Shown: in pieces, positions 46,500 to 55,757 of the stretch
Layout: each line of letters starts with the position of its first letter
How positions within the stretch are numbered: position 1 is the stretch's first letter
NCBI GenBank assembly: GCA_016710075.1
Contig: JADJLO010000043.1
Location: forward strand, 186,001-250,000
Length of the DNA stretch: 64,000 nucleotides
DNA from: Acidobacteriota bacterium
Lineage (GTDB): Bacteria; Acidobacteriota; Blastocatellia; RBC074
Direction: 5' to 3'
Program-made: the position numbers and the translations under genes
Notes under the pieces: model-generated
Seen by the model: the letters and a program-made list of their open reading frames with translations, nothing else
Databases searched by the model: none
What the model was told of the DNA's origin: nothing

Positions 46500-48011
46500 T
46501 CAGACCGAGTATTGTTCTTTCAGCGTCCGCTTGAGGATCTTTCCGGAAGGGTTCTTGGGAAGGGAATCGAGAAAAACGATCCTGTCGGGCACTTTGAATT
46601 TAGTCACATATCCGCTGATGTGTTTCCTGATCTCTTCTTCGGTCAGCGACTGGCCGGGTTTGAGAACGATTGTCGCCATCAACGCTTCACCATACACAGC
46701 ATCGGGAATGCCGAAGACGGCCGCTTCGGCAACCGCCGGATGCAAATATATTCCTTCTTCGATCTCACGAGGAGAGATATTCTCGCCTCCCTTGATGACA
46801 AGATCTTTCCTGCGATCGGTGATGTAGACAAACCCGTCTTCGTCAAGATAGCCAACATCTCCTGTATGCAGCCAGCCGTCGATGATTGCGGATTTGGTGG
46901 CCTCAAGATTGTTGTAGTATCCCTGCATGATATGAGGTCCGCGGGAACATATCTCGCCTGTCGCGCGCGGAGGGAGAATCTTGTTCTCAAAATCCATGAC
47001 GCAGATCTCAACCCCCGGCAGTGCCGGGCCAACAGATCCCAGCCTGTACTCTCCATCCGGGTGGTAACCCGTCAGTGCCCCCGATGTCTCTGAAAGCCCG
47101 TAACCCTGAACCACACGGCAATTGAAGAGCTTCGAAAATTCCAGCCTCGTGGCTTCCTGCAGCGGGGCTCCACCCGAGCTGACCTGAACCAGAGAAGAAG
47201 TGTCGAAATTCTCCCGCTCAGGGTGGTTGATCATCAACGTCAACATCGTCGGAACCACGGATAACCTCTCGACTTTCAGTTCCTCGATGGTCTTGAGGAC
47301 CTCCCTCGCATCGAAGTGCTTCAAGATACGCCCGCAGGATCCCATCATTGCGCCCAGGTTCATGATCAGAATTCCATAAACATGGCTCAGCGGCAGTACC
47401 TGCATTCCACGAACCTGCGGCAGATGCTCGTTGAGTTGATACACGCTGTCCGTGATGAAAAGCAGATTTTCATGAGAGAGCATCACACCTTTTGGATTGC
47501 CCGTTGTCCCCGAGGTGTAGAGCAGCAGCGCAAGATCATCCGGCTCCTGATCCATCACCCGTTCGTAAGGCTCGACCTGCTCAATTTCATTCTGAATATT
47601 CACCGTACCCGGTTCACCTGTCTCGCCGATGACCAGTACTTCCCTGAATCCGGCTATGCCGTGTGAGGCCTCTTTCAACCTCGAAGCAAGCTCCGGGGAA
47701 GTGATCACCAGTTTTGCCCCGGAATCTTCAATTACGTAATGAACTTCACGGGCATTCCACATCGGAGTGATCGGGATAATTATCGCCCCAATCTTCCAGA
47801 TCGCCGTGAAAGCGGCAGTCACATCCGGACTGTTGAGCATCATCACCACGATGCGATCGCCAGGCTTTACTCCATGCTCGATCAGCACCGCTGACAGACG
47901 ACACGCGTGTCGATACCTGTCCACGTTCGTAAAACTGTCGCCTTCAAAGTATGTCGAGACGTATTCCCCGTATTTGTCTATGTTGTCGAGTGCGAGTCCG
48001 GCTACATTCAT
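46500..48011 (-). CDS. Class I acyl-CoA synthetase / AMP-binding ligase
   Basis: A 503-residue adenylate-forming enzyme. ATG 48011 is chosen over TTG 48026. Motifs: LLLYTSGTTGNPKGVMLSH (P-loop), QGYGLSETSGALT, WLHTGDVGYLDEDGF, RRKDLVIKGGENISPREIE, and the C-terminal lysine in NPSGKILKR. It should activate a carboxylic acid to its CoA thioester via an acyl-AMP; chain type is not evident. The 5' end lies only 32 bp from the family 1 repeat (48043), so the repeat occupies the natural promoter zone. No clear ribosome-binding site is seen. Confidence 0.93.
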   Translation of the reverse strand: MNVAGLALDNIDKYGEYVSTYFEGDSFTNVDRYRHACRLSAVLIEHGVKPGDRIVVMMLNSPDVTAAFTAIWKIGAIIIPITPMWNAREVHYVIEDSGAKLVITSPELASRLKEASHGIAGFREVLVIGETGEPGTVNIQNEIEQVEPYERVMDQEPDDLALLLYTSGTTGNPKGVMLSHENLLFITDSVYQLNEHLPQVRGMQVLPLSHVYGILIMNLGAMMGSCGRILKHFDAREVLKTIEELKVERLSVVPTMLTLMINHPERENFDTSSLVQVSSGGAPLQEATRLEFSKLFNCRVVQGYGLSETSGALTGYHPDGEYRLGSVGPALPGVEICVMDFENKILPPRATGEICSRGPHIMQGYYNNLEATKSAIIDGWLHTGDVGYLDEDGFVYITDRRKDLVIKGGENISPREIEEGIYLHPAVAEAAVFGIPDAVYGEALMATIVLKPGQSLTEEEIRKHISGYVTKFKVPDRIVFLDSLPKNPSGKILKRTLKEQYSV

Positions 48012-48042
48012 AGAGTTATCAATCAAGAAAAATTATTAGTTA

Positions 48043-48281
48043 CTGATACTGTTGGCGAATTCATCCTTTGGTAGATTGTCAGAAATTACAGAATCAAAAT
48101 ACGAGCGGGAGCGCAGGCGTCTCGCCTGCGTCAATTCGATTAACGCAAATCTGATATGAATGTGGAGATATTTCAACACACGCAGGCGAGACGCCTGCGC
48201 TCCCGCTCGTATTTCGACCATTCCAAAATATCAATGAAACAGGGGAAACAAGCTATAAATTCAATTCGCCAACAGTATCAG
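48043..48281. repeat. Palindromic dispersed repeat, family 1, copy B (complete)
   Basis: 239 bp bounded by a perfect 19-bp terminal inverted repeat, CTGATACTGTTGGCGAATT (48043-48061) and its complement (48263-48281). Inside, a perfect 35-bp inverted repeat (48097-48131 and 48180-48214, containing GCGCAGGCGTCTCGCCTGCG) encloses a 48-nt loop. TAGTTACTGA occurs at 48037-48046 and again at 48283-48292, a possible trace of target duplication although not exactly adjacent. The core is inverted relative to copy A at 20681. 48293-48457 shows nothing recognisable. Confidence 0.9.
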
Positions 48282-48457
48282 CTAGTTACTGACTTTTCTA
48301 CCGGGCAGTCAATATTCTTCGTTGCGGAAAGTTTAAAGCATGAACCGATGATACGTGGATCATTGAAACAGGCGCACCATGGAGGTCGCAAATTTGATGC
48401 GATTTGGGAAAAGCGCTGCTACAAACTTTTAACTAACAGGGCCTTTCCGCAACGGAG

Positions 48458-49018
48458 TCAATATTGAACATTGTCAATCAACTGGATGGTTGTCTTTTTT
48501 TGGACTTCGGCCAGCCTGGCAATTTCATCCTTGTCGTCCCGGTTTGTGACGATCATCCTGATCAGGAAGATTCCTTTTTCGCTTGGAGAGACGACAATCT
48601 CCTCCTGACCCTGTTTCTGATATTTGCTGCCCGACTTGACTATTACCAGCTCAAAGTCCTTCGACTTTGCCGTGCGATCATTGACCACAAAGTAATTGTC
48701 GGTGTTCCAGGCAAACAGTGAGAGCGACCAGTAATTGTCTCTATCCGGAATGACGCATCTCACCCTCATGGGTTTTTCCGAAACGTCGTAGACTGCAAAC
48801 GATGTCACGGTATCGGGGTTGTCCCTGACTACAGTGTCGGTCCCGGCAAATCGTAGACCGCCGTAGCCTATCTGGTTGACCAGCCAGCTCCCGCGGCGTT
48901 TGTAGATGCCATCGACAGTCTTCTTTGTCAGATAATTCGGCAGGTACCACATCCCGAACAGATGCAGCGCCGCAGCCAGTATAATTGTAAAGAGTAACCA
49001 CGGTATCAGTTTCTTCAT
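48458..49018 (-). CDS. DUF1254 domain protein, membrane-anchored
   Basis: A 186-residue protein with one N-terminal helix (KLIPWLLFTIILAAAL) and an external beta-rich domain: GSDTVVRDNPDT-like AGTDTVVRDNPDTVTSFAVYD, RCVIPDRDNYWSL and GIFLIRMIV. This matches short DUF1254 proteins. ATG 49018 overlaps the stop of the upstream DUF1214 gene (ATGA). The pair is widespread and biochemically uncharacterised as far as I know. Position beside acyl-CoA and SDR genes hints at lipid or xenobiotic metabolism, but that is weak. Confidence 0.78.
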   Translation of the reverse strand: MKKLIPWLLFTIILAAALHLFGMWYLPNYLTKKTVDGIYKRRGSWLVNQIGYGGLRFAGTDTVVRDNPDTVTSFAVYDVSEKPMRVRCVIPDRDNYWSLSLFAWNTDNYFVVNDRTAKSKDFELVIVKSGSKYQKQGQEEIVVSPSEKGIFLIRMIVTNRDDKDEIARLAEVQKKTTIQLIDNVQY

Positions 49019-49584
49019 TTGCACCCCTCCCTGATCAGCTTGGGCAATTCGACACTGGCCGGAGAATCGATCAGCGCCCGGCTCGGATTGTAGTTGCGCA
49101 GCGAAACAATCAAAGCCCCTTCCTTGTCGCCGCTCGGAAGCCAGTTCTTTTCCTGTTTCTGCGGAGAAAGCAGGATCACCCAGCTGCCGTCCGGCTCACG
49201 CTCGACTGTGGTTTTTGAGTAGGAATATCTGTTCAATGGATTTGGAATGAAATGGTCGTTGTTGTACGCCGTAACGCTCCACCATCTGGTGTCGGGATCC
49301 TTACCGATGATCTTGTATGTGCAATCGTGCCTTAACGGGTTGCCATCAGAATCCTTTTCCGCGGAGAAATAGACGACCTCGGAAGAGTCGAGCGCCCAGA
49401 TCCCGAATGATGCCACCCTGGCTCGATGATAAATCCCGGCTCTCGAACTGCCCGTTGTCGGATCGGTCCTCCAGGGGCCATTGGCTACGCCTCCCGACGG
49501 CTTTTTCAACATCACCCATCCAGAGACTACTGCCAGCAATGCCGCAAGGATGACGCAGAATATAATCTTTAAAATTATTTTCAT
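49015..49584 (-). CDS. DUF1214 domain protein, membrane-anchored or secreted
   Basis: A 189-residue protein: N-terminal helix (about residues 5-25), then the DUF1214 beta-sandwich with YHRARVASFGIWALDSSEVVYF, YKIIGKDPDTRWWSVTAYNND, PDGSWVILLSPQKQEKNWLPS and ALIVSLRNYNP. DUF1214 and DUF1254 domains are usually fused; here they are separate, coupled genes. It is divergent from the SDR at 49750, and operator site 3 lies in the shared 165-bp gap, so both directions may respond. Confidence 0.8.
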   Translation of the reverse strand: MKIILKIIFCVILAALLAVVSGWVMLKKPSGGVANGPWRTDPTTGSSRAGIYHRARVASFGIWALDSSEVVYFSAEKDSDGNPLRHDCTYKIIGKDPDTRWWSVTAYNNDHFIPNPLNRYSYSKTTVEREPDGSWVILLSPQKQEKNWLPSGDKEGALIVSLRNYNPSRALIDSPASVELPKLIREGCK

Positions 49585-49662
49585 TCAAAAATCCCTTTCA
49601 GTGGCTCGTGCAAATAAGATATCTTCTACCGAATTGTTCATCAGAATGAATTCTGAGTCGTG

Positions 49663-49695
49663 TATAATGATTTCACGACTGACCGGTTGGTAAGT
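49663..49695 (+). promoter_or_regulatory. TetR-type operator (site 3) downstream of a TATAAT box
   Basis: ACTGACCGGTTGG (49678-49690) followed by TAAGT lies 9 bp after a perfect TATAAT (49663-49668). No good -35 box is seen at 16-18 bp. It sits between the divergent DUF1214 gene and the SDR at 49750 and shares the extended GGTTGGTAAGT form with site 4. Confidence 0.6.
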
Positions 49696-49749
49696 CTAGG
49701 CAAGGACAGGCGCACTGTCAATTATCAATAAACAAAATGGGAGATAAAG

Positions 49750-50541
49750 ATGAATCCGGAAGATCCGATCAATGTTGAGAGTCTGTTTTCGATTAAAGGC
49801 AAAGTCGCACTGGTGACCGGCGGGTCACGAGGCATCGGTCTGATGATAGCTCGCGGGTATCTGGAAGCGGGAGCGAAGGTTTACATCTCCTCTCGCAAGA
49901 AGGATGTCTGCGACGCTGTCGCTAAGAAGCTGTCCGAGATCGGAGAATGCATCTCGGTACCGGGAGACCTCTCAACCGTTGAAGGCTGCAAATCAGTCGC
50001 CGATCAGTTGAAGGCGCGCGAAGAGGCGCTGCATATTCTCGTCAACAACGCCGGCGCCGCCTGGGGAGCCCCGCTTGAAGCATATCCGGAAGCCGGATGG
50101 GACAAGGTCATGGATACCAACGTCAAAGGCGTCTTCTACCTGACTCAGGCTCTGCTGCCATTGCTTGAGAAAGCCGCCACTCCAGCAGATCCGGCGCGGG
50201 TCATCAACATCGGTTCGATCGATGGAATCAAGGTTCCGAGTATCGAAAATTATGCTTACTCACCAAGCAAAGCCGCCGTACACCACATGACTCATGTCCT
50301 GGCCGCCAAACTGGGGAAACGTTTTATCACTGTCAACGCCGTCGCTCCCGGCCCTTTCGAAAGCAAGATGACCGAATGGATGCTCGATAATTTCAAGGAT
50401 CATATTGTCGAGCAATGCCCATTGAATCGCATCGGAGCGCCATCGGATATGGCCGGCGTCGCGATCTATCTCGCTTCACGAGCCGGCGCTTATATCAACG
50501 GCGTAGTTATTCCGGTCGATGGCGGTATCTGTGTCGCCTAG
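49750..50541 (+). CDS. SDR family oxidoreductase (RhlG-like)
   Basis: A 263-residue short-chain dehydrogenase, start at 49750 behind GGGAGATAAAG. Motifs: TGGSRGIG, NNAGAAWG, INIGSIDGIKVP (catalytic Ser) and YAYSPSK (Tyr-x3-Lys), VAPGPFESKM. The sequence is close to RhlG/3-oxoacyl reductases that use NADPH. Operator site 3 overlaps its promoter region. It converges with a small membrane ORF and another SDR. Confidence 0.9.
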   Translation: MNPEDPINVESLFSIKGKVALVTGGSRGIGLMIARGYLEAGAKVYISSRKKDVCDAVAKKLSEIGECISVPGDLSTVEGCKSVADQLKAREEALHILVNNAGAAWGAPLEAYPEAGWDKVMDTNVKGVFYLTQALLPLLEKAATPADPARVINIGSIDGIKVPSIENYAYSPSKAAVHHMTHVLAAKLGKRFITVNAVAPGPFESKMTEWMLDNFKDHIVEQCPLNRIGAPSDMAGVAIYLASRAGAYINGVVIPVDGGICVA

Positions 50542-50744
50542 GTTCTGCTCTCCTGGAACCATTCGGCAATCCACCAGATATTCCCGACTGTCAACAAACC
50601 AAGGCAGATTCCGTGAATAAAGACGGTTACATTCAATATTCCCAGGCAGGTCGGACCGATCAGTAAAATTATTGTCGGGAGTGTAAACAGCAGTAAACGC
50701 AGAATTAATTTATTGTTTTTAAGAGAAAGACAGGTGGAGCTCAA
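50538..50744 (-). CDS. Possible small two-helix membrane protein
   Basis: A 68-residue ORF with TTG start at 50744 and two hydrophobic segments (LRLLLFTLPTIILLIGPTCL and GICLGLLTVGNIWWIA). Its 3' end overlaps the convergent SDR stop by 4 bp. There is no overlapping gene in the gap 50542-50807, and the composition is that of a membrane protein rather than random. There is no recognised family and no strong ribosome-binding site. Confidence 0.45.
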   Translation of the reverse strand: MSSTCLSLKNNKLILRLLLFTLPTIILLIGPTCLGILNVTVFIHGICLGLLTVGNIWWIAEWFQESRT

Positions 50745-50807
50745 GGTGTTTAGCCGACCTGTAGTTTGATGATATTCATTTCATCTCACGACCGGTTACC
50801 GTGAAAA

Positions 50808-51605
50808 TTACAATTTGGACAACCCCACATTGGGATTGAAGTTTGAGATCAAATGTCCGCCTTCGATCGGGATTATCTGGCCGGTTATCAGATCGGGACC
50901 GGTGATAATGTTGAGGATGAGGGCGGCTACATCTTCGGCCGTGCAAACTTTGTGCAGAAGGACGTTGCTCTCGGCGCTCTGTTTTGCCATTTGATAGACG
51001 TCGTTTCCCAGCCCATTCTGAAGCCATCGAGTGGTGATGAATCCCGGTGCCACCGCGTTGACGCGAACCGCCGGCGCGAAGACGCGGGCGAGTGTCACCG
51101 TCATGTTGTTCAGAGCAGCCTTTGACGCGCAATATGGTATCGAACTGCCGATGCCTGCCACGCCTGCGACGCTGGAAACGTTGACTATTTCGCCGTTGCC
51201 CGAAGCAAGCAGCGCGGCTTTTGCCGCCCTGGCGCATTGAAACGGGCCGATCAGATTTACTGAAAAGATTTTGTCCCAATCCTCATCCATGACCCCATCC
51301 AGATCAGAGTGCGGGATAAACGAAGTTGTCCCGGCATTGTTGACCAGCACATCGAGACGGCCGAATTCGCGCACGGCAGTCTCGATCATCCTGCGACAGT
51401 CTTCGTCTTTGGAGACGTCGGCTTGTACGGCAATGCCACGGACTCCAAGGGCCGTGACTTCGGCCGCCGTCTGTTCTGCATCGTCCTTTGACTTGCTGTA
51501 ATTGATCAACACCGAACACCCCTGTCCGGCCAGATCCAATGCCGTGGCTCGGCCCACACCAGTGCCCCCACCCGTAACCACTGCTGCTTTTCCTTCTATT
51601 TTCAT
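50808..51605 (-). CDS. SDR family oxidoreductase
   Basis: A 265-residue short-chain dehydrogenase: TGGGTGVG (cofactor loop), NNAGTTSF, VNVSSVAGVAG (Ser), YCASKAALNN (Tyr-x3-Lys), VAPGFITT, and C-terminal GGHLISNFNP. Similar to 3-oxoacyl-ACP reductase-like enzymes. It faces away from the TonB receptor across a 335-bp gap that holds operator site 4. It probably acts on hydroxy/keto acyl or cyclic substrates in the same catabolic region. Confidence 0.9.
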   Translation of the reverse strand: MKIEGKAAVVTGGGTGVGRATALDLAGQGCSVLINYSKSKDDAEQTAAEVTALGVRGIAVQADVSKDEDCRRMIETAVREFGRLDVLVNNAGTTSFIPHSDLDGVMDEDWDKIFSVNLIGPFQCARAAKAALLASGNGEIVNVSSVAGVAGIGSSIPYCASKAALNNMTVTLARVFAPAVRVNAVAPGFITTRWLQNGLGNDVYQMAKQSAESNVLLHKVCTAEDVAALILNIITGPDLITGQIIPIEGGHLISNFNPNVGLSKL

Positions 51606-51940
51606 TTAATTTCCCCAATAAATATTGAATAGCTGTTCGCTGCTGCCTGTATCGCCCGGCGACAAATCAGGGGCTCTGCCCTGACCCGGTTTGCGCCGCA
51701 CGGGGAGTCTATTTCCCTGATGATTGAAAGTCAAAATGACTGCCTGAGGATCGGAAAAAGGAATAAGCATTAACACGTTTGACATTCTTTCGTCATAGCT
51801 TTACGATCTACCGGCCAGTTGGTAAGTACAGCTTCTCAACTTTCAAAAAAGCTAAAAAAATAATTCTATTTGAACTCTGGGATGATCAATAGACAGATGG
51901 CCAGTGAGTAATACTCATCAAAAATAAAAGGAGTTCTTGA
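51606..51940. promoter_or_regulatory. Divergent intergenic region before the TonB receptor, with operator site 4
   Basis: 335 bp between an SDR (minus) and the TonB receptor (plus). TTGACA (51779-51784), a 17-bp spacer and TACGAT (51802-51807) precede ACCGGCCAGTTGG (51810-51822), extended by TAAGT. The start codon follows 119 bp later behind AAAAGGAG. No ORF is evident. Confidence 0.65.
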
Positions 51941-54900
51941 ATGTCCAGACAGCATCGCAGCCTGCTTATTTCATTACTGATGATTTTTGTGTTTTTTGCT
52001 GGAGCGAATGCACAAACATCGACAGCAACACTGAAAGGATCTGTAGCGGATTCATCCGGGAATGTAACTCCGGGAGCAACGATCACGCTTACATCCAGAC
52101 TGTCAGGGTTGAAGAAGGTCTTTTCGACTGACAGTGCCGGTCAGTACACCTTCACGTTTCTTGAGCCCGGCGTATATACGCTGGAAGCTCAGGCCAAAGG
52201 CTTCAAACAATACCGTAATGATAACATCCAGCTTGCGGTGGGTCAGTCGGCTGAACTTGATCTCAGTCTTGAGCCCGGCGATATCAGCGAGACGGTCACA
52301 ATCACGGCCGGCGAGACATCGCTGCAACTTGATACAGGAAGTGCATCATTGGGCGGCGTGATCGAGCGAAGCCAGGTCGATGCCCTGCCGCTCAACGGAC
52401 GCAACGTGCTGCAGCTTGCACAGCTCGAACCGGGTGTAAACTCTTCTCCCGGATCGCGACGGGCCAATCCAGGACTCGGAGCCGTGGGTGAAATCGCGAT
52501 CAACGGCGGACGCCCGCTGACCAATGAAATAGTGATCGACGGCGTCTCGGTCACAGCCAAGGCGGACAACCTGCCGGCACTCAAGCCATCACCCGATGCA
52601 GTGCAGGAGTTCAGAATCGTGACCAACTCATATTCGGCAGAGTATGGACGAACCGGAGGCGGTGCGCTCAATTTCTCGATTCGATCCGGCGGCAGTCAAT
52701 TCCGCGGGACATTGTGGGAATATCTCAGAAATGACGCTTTTGATGCCACGACATTCTTCTCCAATTTCAATGGCACGGGGAAAGAGAAGCTGCGATTCAA
52801 CCAGTTTGGCGGAAATTTCGGCGGTCCGGCCTACCTGCCGCGATTCGGTCAGGGCGGTCCGGCAGTAGCAAAAGCGAGCAAGGTCTTCTTCTTTGTTAAC
52901 TACGAAAGACTCAGGGTCTCTCAGGCTAACCTGCGCCAGTCGACTGTCCCGACAGCAAAGATACGAACAGGTGATTTTTCGGAACTGCTCGGCGCCAACC
53001 TCTGTCTGAATGCAACAAATGCAGCCGGAGTATGCGGTGGAGCATTCACCAACCCTCTCAATGTCAGGAATACTGCAAATCAGACGCTTCAGGCCCGTGT
53101 CGGGATGATCTACGCTCCCGGGGCGGTTGTGCCTGCCGGTCAGCCGGGTGCGGGATCAAGAGTTGTTTTTGCCAACAATATTATCCCCGCCAACCAGTTG
53201 AACACGGTCGGCAAAAATCTGATGAATTACTATCCGTTGCCGAACCGTTCAGGTTTGGCTCTCAATTATGTTGTCAATTCTCCGATCAATTCAACAGATA
53301 ATCAGGTTACGGTCAGACTCGACTATAATATTTCCCAGAAGCACAGCCTTTACTGCCGGATAATCAAGGAAAAGAACAATTCGACCAATCAGGGAACCTA
53401 TCCCGGCTTGATTACATCGGTGCAGAATAATGCGTTCAACAACCAGGGGCCCGGATCGGCGGTAATCGATTATATCTGGACCATGACGCCGAAAACGATT
53501 TTCCATGCAAACGTCGGCGCCACCAGGTTTGACACCAGGTCAACGCAGCCCTCGATTGGATTTGACCCTGCAACCCTGGGTTTCGCCGCGAACCTGGCGA
53601 ATGCCTCAGGTGATTCAAAGGTTTTTCCGACAATTGCACCCGTCGGCTATTCCCAACTGGGGCCGAATCGAAACTTCGGTATCGCGATCAATTCCCAGGA
53701 TACCTTCACATTCACCGAGGACGTGAGCCTGTTGCGTGGGGCGCACACGATCAAGTTCGGCGGGAATCAGCGGTTCTTTACAATTTATAACTACCGGACC
53801 GATGATCCTGCCGGCAATTTCAATTTCACGAGAGCCTTCACGGCAAGAACGGCAAACGACACGAATTCAGGCGATGCCATGGCCTCGATCCTGCTGGGCA
53901 ACCCTTCAGCCGGTCGTATAGCCATAGCTCCTCAACCGGCAGTGGGCAGCAAATATTTCTCATTCTTCCTGCAGGATGACTGGGTGGTCAACAAGAGCCT
54001 GACTCTGAATCTGGGGCTTAGATACGAACTCGACCTGCCGAATACCGAGCGTTTCAATCGCTTGTCGACTTTTGATTATCAGGCCCAGTTTCCAATCAGC
54101 AGTATCACGGTGGCATTCCCTGCGAGCACGAACCTGGGTACCAAAACCATCCCGCTCTTTGGCGTCCTCAGGCCTGTCGGAAGAGGAGGCGTGACGAATC
54201 GTGAGCAGTCCGATCGCGACTACAACAATCTCGCTCCGAGGATCGGACTGGCCTGGAAGATCACTGAAAAAACGGTCTTGAGAGCCGGCGGCGGGATATT
54301 CTTTTCTTCGATTTCCGGCGGTGGTTTGAGCAATGCATCTTATGCGATTGCAGACCTTGTGGAGACAGGTTTTGTCCCCTCACTGGATAATGGCGTGACG
54401 CCAAATCCTGGCGCCAATCTGAGCAATCCCTTCCCGAACGGAATTGTTCAGCCAACGAGCCAGTACGGAGGGCCATTGTCCGGATATGGTCAGAACCTCC
54501 CTGTCAGGATCCGAGAATTAAGAATGCCGGTGGTTCCGCAGTGGAATCTCAATCTTCAAAGAGAATTGCCAGGCAAAATCATTGTTCAGGCGTCTTATGC
54601 AGGCAGTGCCGGGATAGGGCTGTTATCGGCCCAGAACGCGCTCAACCAGTTGAAGCCGGACGCGCTCGCATTGGGTGAAACCATTCTGAACACCCGGGTC
54701 AATAATCCGTTCCTCGCTTTACCGGCAGACCAGAGGCCGCCCACGACTGCGGTGCTCAATACCGCAACCCTGACTATCGCTCAATTGCTCCGGCCATATC
54801 CTCAATTCGGACAGATTCAGTCGAGCGGTATGAATGAAGGCCATTCGACCTATCATTCATTGCAATTGAAGGGGCAGCGCAGGTTTTCCAATGGCCTGAG

Positions 54901-55585
54901 CTTCACCGTCGGATATACATTCGCCAAACTGATCGATGATATTTCGTCATTACTCGGCAACTTCACAACTCAATCGCCATACGGTCAGGACTACAACAAC
55001 CGTCGTGCCGATAAATCATTATCCGCATTTGACGTCAGGCACCGTCTGACTGCAAACATTGTCTGGCAGTTGCCGTTCGGACCGGGCAGGGCCTATCTGA
55101 AAAATGGAGTGGCGGGATATGTCCTTGGCGGATGGGGAATTAATGGAATCCTGCAGGCTCAGGGCGGATTGCCTCTGGCCATCAGTGCGGCCAACCCTGC
55201 GGCTCTACAGAATCTTTCGTTTATTCAACTGAGGCCGAATCTGGTCGGTGATCCGGTACTTAACCCGGATACCCGCGAGCAGCAGGTTAATGCCTGGTTC
55301 AATACTGCGGCATTTACAGCGCCGGCCAATTTCACGTTCGGCAATTCACCAAGACTGATGCCAAATCTGAGGGGGCCTGGTCATTTCAGCACCAATCTTT
55401 CCCTTGCTCGTGATTTCAGATTCACCGAGACGATCAGGCTTCAGTTCCGTGCCGAAGGGTTCAATATCTTCAACAGACCTAATTTCACCGTACCCGGAAC
55501 GGTTGTCGGGACACCAACTTTCGGACGACTTCTGCAGACCGAGGATGCGCGCCAGATGCAGTTTGCATTGAGGCTCTATTTCTAG
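51941..55585 (+). CDS. TonB-dependent receptor, Oar-like, with N-terminal carboxypeptidase-regulatory-like domain
   Basis: A 1214-residue outer-membrane protein. The signal peptide ends near GANAQ. Residues about 28-115 form the Ig-like carboxypeptidase-regulatory domain (LKGSVADSSGNVTPGATITL), then the plug (LPLNGRNVLQLAQLEPGV, GEIAINGGRPLTNEIVIDGV) and a long beta-barrel ending in aromatic Phe (QFALRLYF), the usual outer-membrane insertion signal. Such receptors are multiplied in Acidobacteriota and import large or rare substrates such as glycans, peptides or lipids; the cargo is unknown. Operator site 4 overlaps the promoter and a terminator follows. It is intact, with no frameshift over 3.6 kb. 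Confidence 0.93.
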   Translation: MSRQHRSLLISLLMIFVFFAGANAQTSTATLKGSVADSSGNVTPGATITLTSRLSGLKKVFSTDSAGQYTFTFLEPGVYTLEAQAKGFKQYRNDNIQLAVGQSAELDLSLEPGDISETVTITAGETSLQLDTGSASLGGVIERSQVDALPLNGRNVLQLAQLEPGVNSSPGSRRANPGLGAVGEIAINGGRPLTNEIVIDGVSVTAKADNLPALKPSPDAVQEFRIVTNSYSAEYGRTGGGALNFSIRSGGSQFRGTLWEYLRNDAFDATTFFSNFNGTGKEKLRFNQFGGNFGGPAYLPRFGQGGPAVAKASKVFFFVNYERLRVSQANLRQSTVPTAKIRTGDFSELLGANLCLNATNAAGVCGGAFTNPLNVRNTANQTLQARVGMIYAPGAVVPAGQPGAGSRVVFANNIIPANQLNTVGKNLMNYYPLPNRSGLALNYVVNSPINSTDNQVTVRLDYNISQKHSLYCRIIKEKNNSTNQGTYPGLITSVQNNAFNNQGPGSAVIDYIWTMTPKTIFHANVGATRFDTRSTQPSIGFDPATLGFAANLANASGDSKVFPTIAPVGYSQLGPNRNFGIAINSQDTFTFTEDVSLLRGAHTIKFGGNQRFFTIYNYRTDDPAGNFNFTRAFTARTANDTNSGDAMASILLGNPSAGRIAIAPQPAVGSKYFSFFLQDDWVVNKSLTLNLGLRYELDLPNTERFNRLSTFDYQAQFPISSITVAFPASTNLGTKTIPLFGVLRPVGRGGVTNREQSDRDYNNLAPRIGLAWKITEKTVLRAGGGIFFSSISGGGLSNASYAIADLVETGFVPSLDNGVTPNPGANLSNPFPNGIVQPTSQYGGPLSGYGQNLPVRIRELRMPVVPQWNLNLQRELPGKIIVQASYAGSAGIGLLSAQNALNQLKPDALALGETILNTRVNNPFLALPADQRPPTTAVLNTATLTIAQLLRPYPQFGQIQSSGMNEGHSTYHSLQLKGQRRFSNGLSFTVGYTFAKLIDDISSLLGNFTTQSPYGQDYNNRRADKSLSAFDVRHRLTANIVWQLPFGPGRAYLKNGVAGYVLGGWGINGILQAQGGLPLAISAANPAALQNLSFIQLRPNLVGDPVLNPDTREQQVNAWFNTAAFTAPANFTFGNSPRLMPNLRGPGHFSTNLSLARDFRFTETIRLQFRAEGFNIFNRPNFTVPGTVVGTPTFGRLLQTEDARQMQFALRLYF

Positions 55586-55615
55586 GCTTTGCAGTTAATG
55601 CCGTAATCTTGATCT

Positions 55616-55653
55616 AACAGAACAGGCGGAATCTTCCGTCTGTTCTGTTTTTT
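55616..55653 (+). terminator. Rho-independent terminator of the TonB receptor gene
   Basis: AACAGAACAGGCGGA (55616-55630) pairs with TCCGTCTGTTCTGTT (55635-55649; one G-T pair), 4-nt loop, followed by TTTTT. It lies 31 bp after the receptor stop. Confidence 0.9.
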
Positions 55654-55757
55654 GCTGTAATCCAAGGCAATGCTATGCGGCGATCGAACTTTCCGGGAGG
55701 AGGACAGATAGCGTATGTCCGGGTATGAAATAACAATCCCCAATCAATTAAGAGGAG

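Noticed and set aside
50788..50804. ACGACCGGTTACCGTGA as a fifth operator
   Set aside because: It matches only part of the consensus, lies at the 3' end of a gene and has no promoter next to it.
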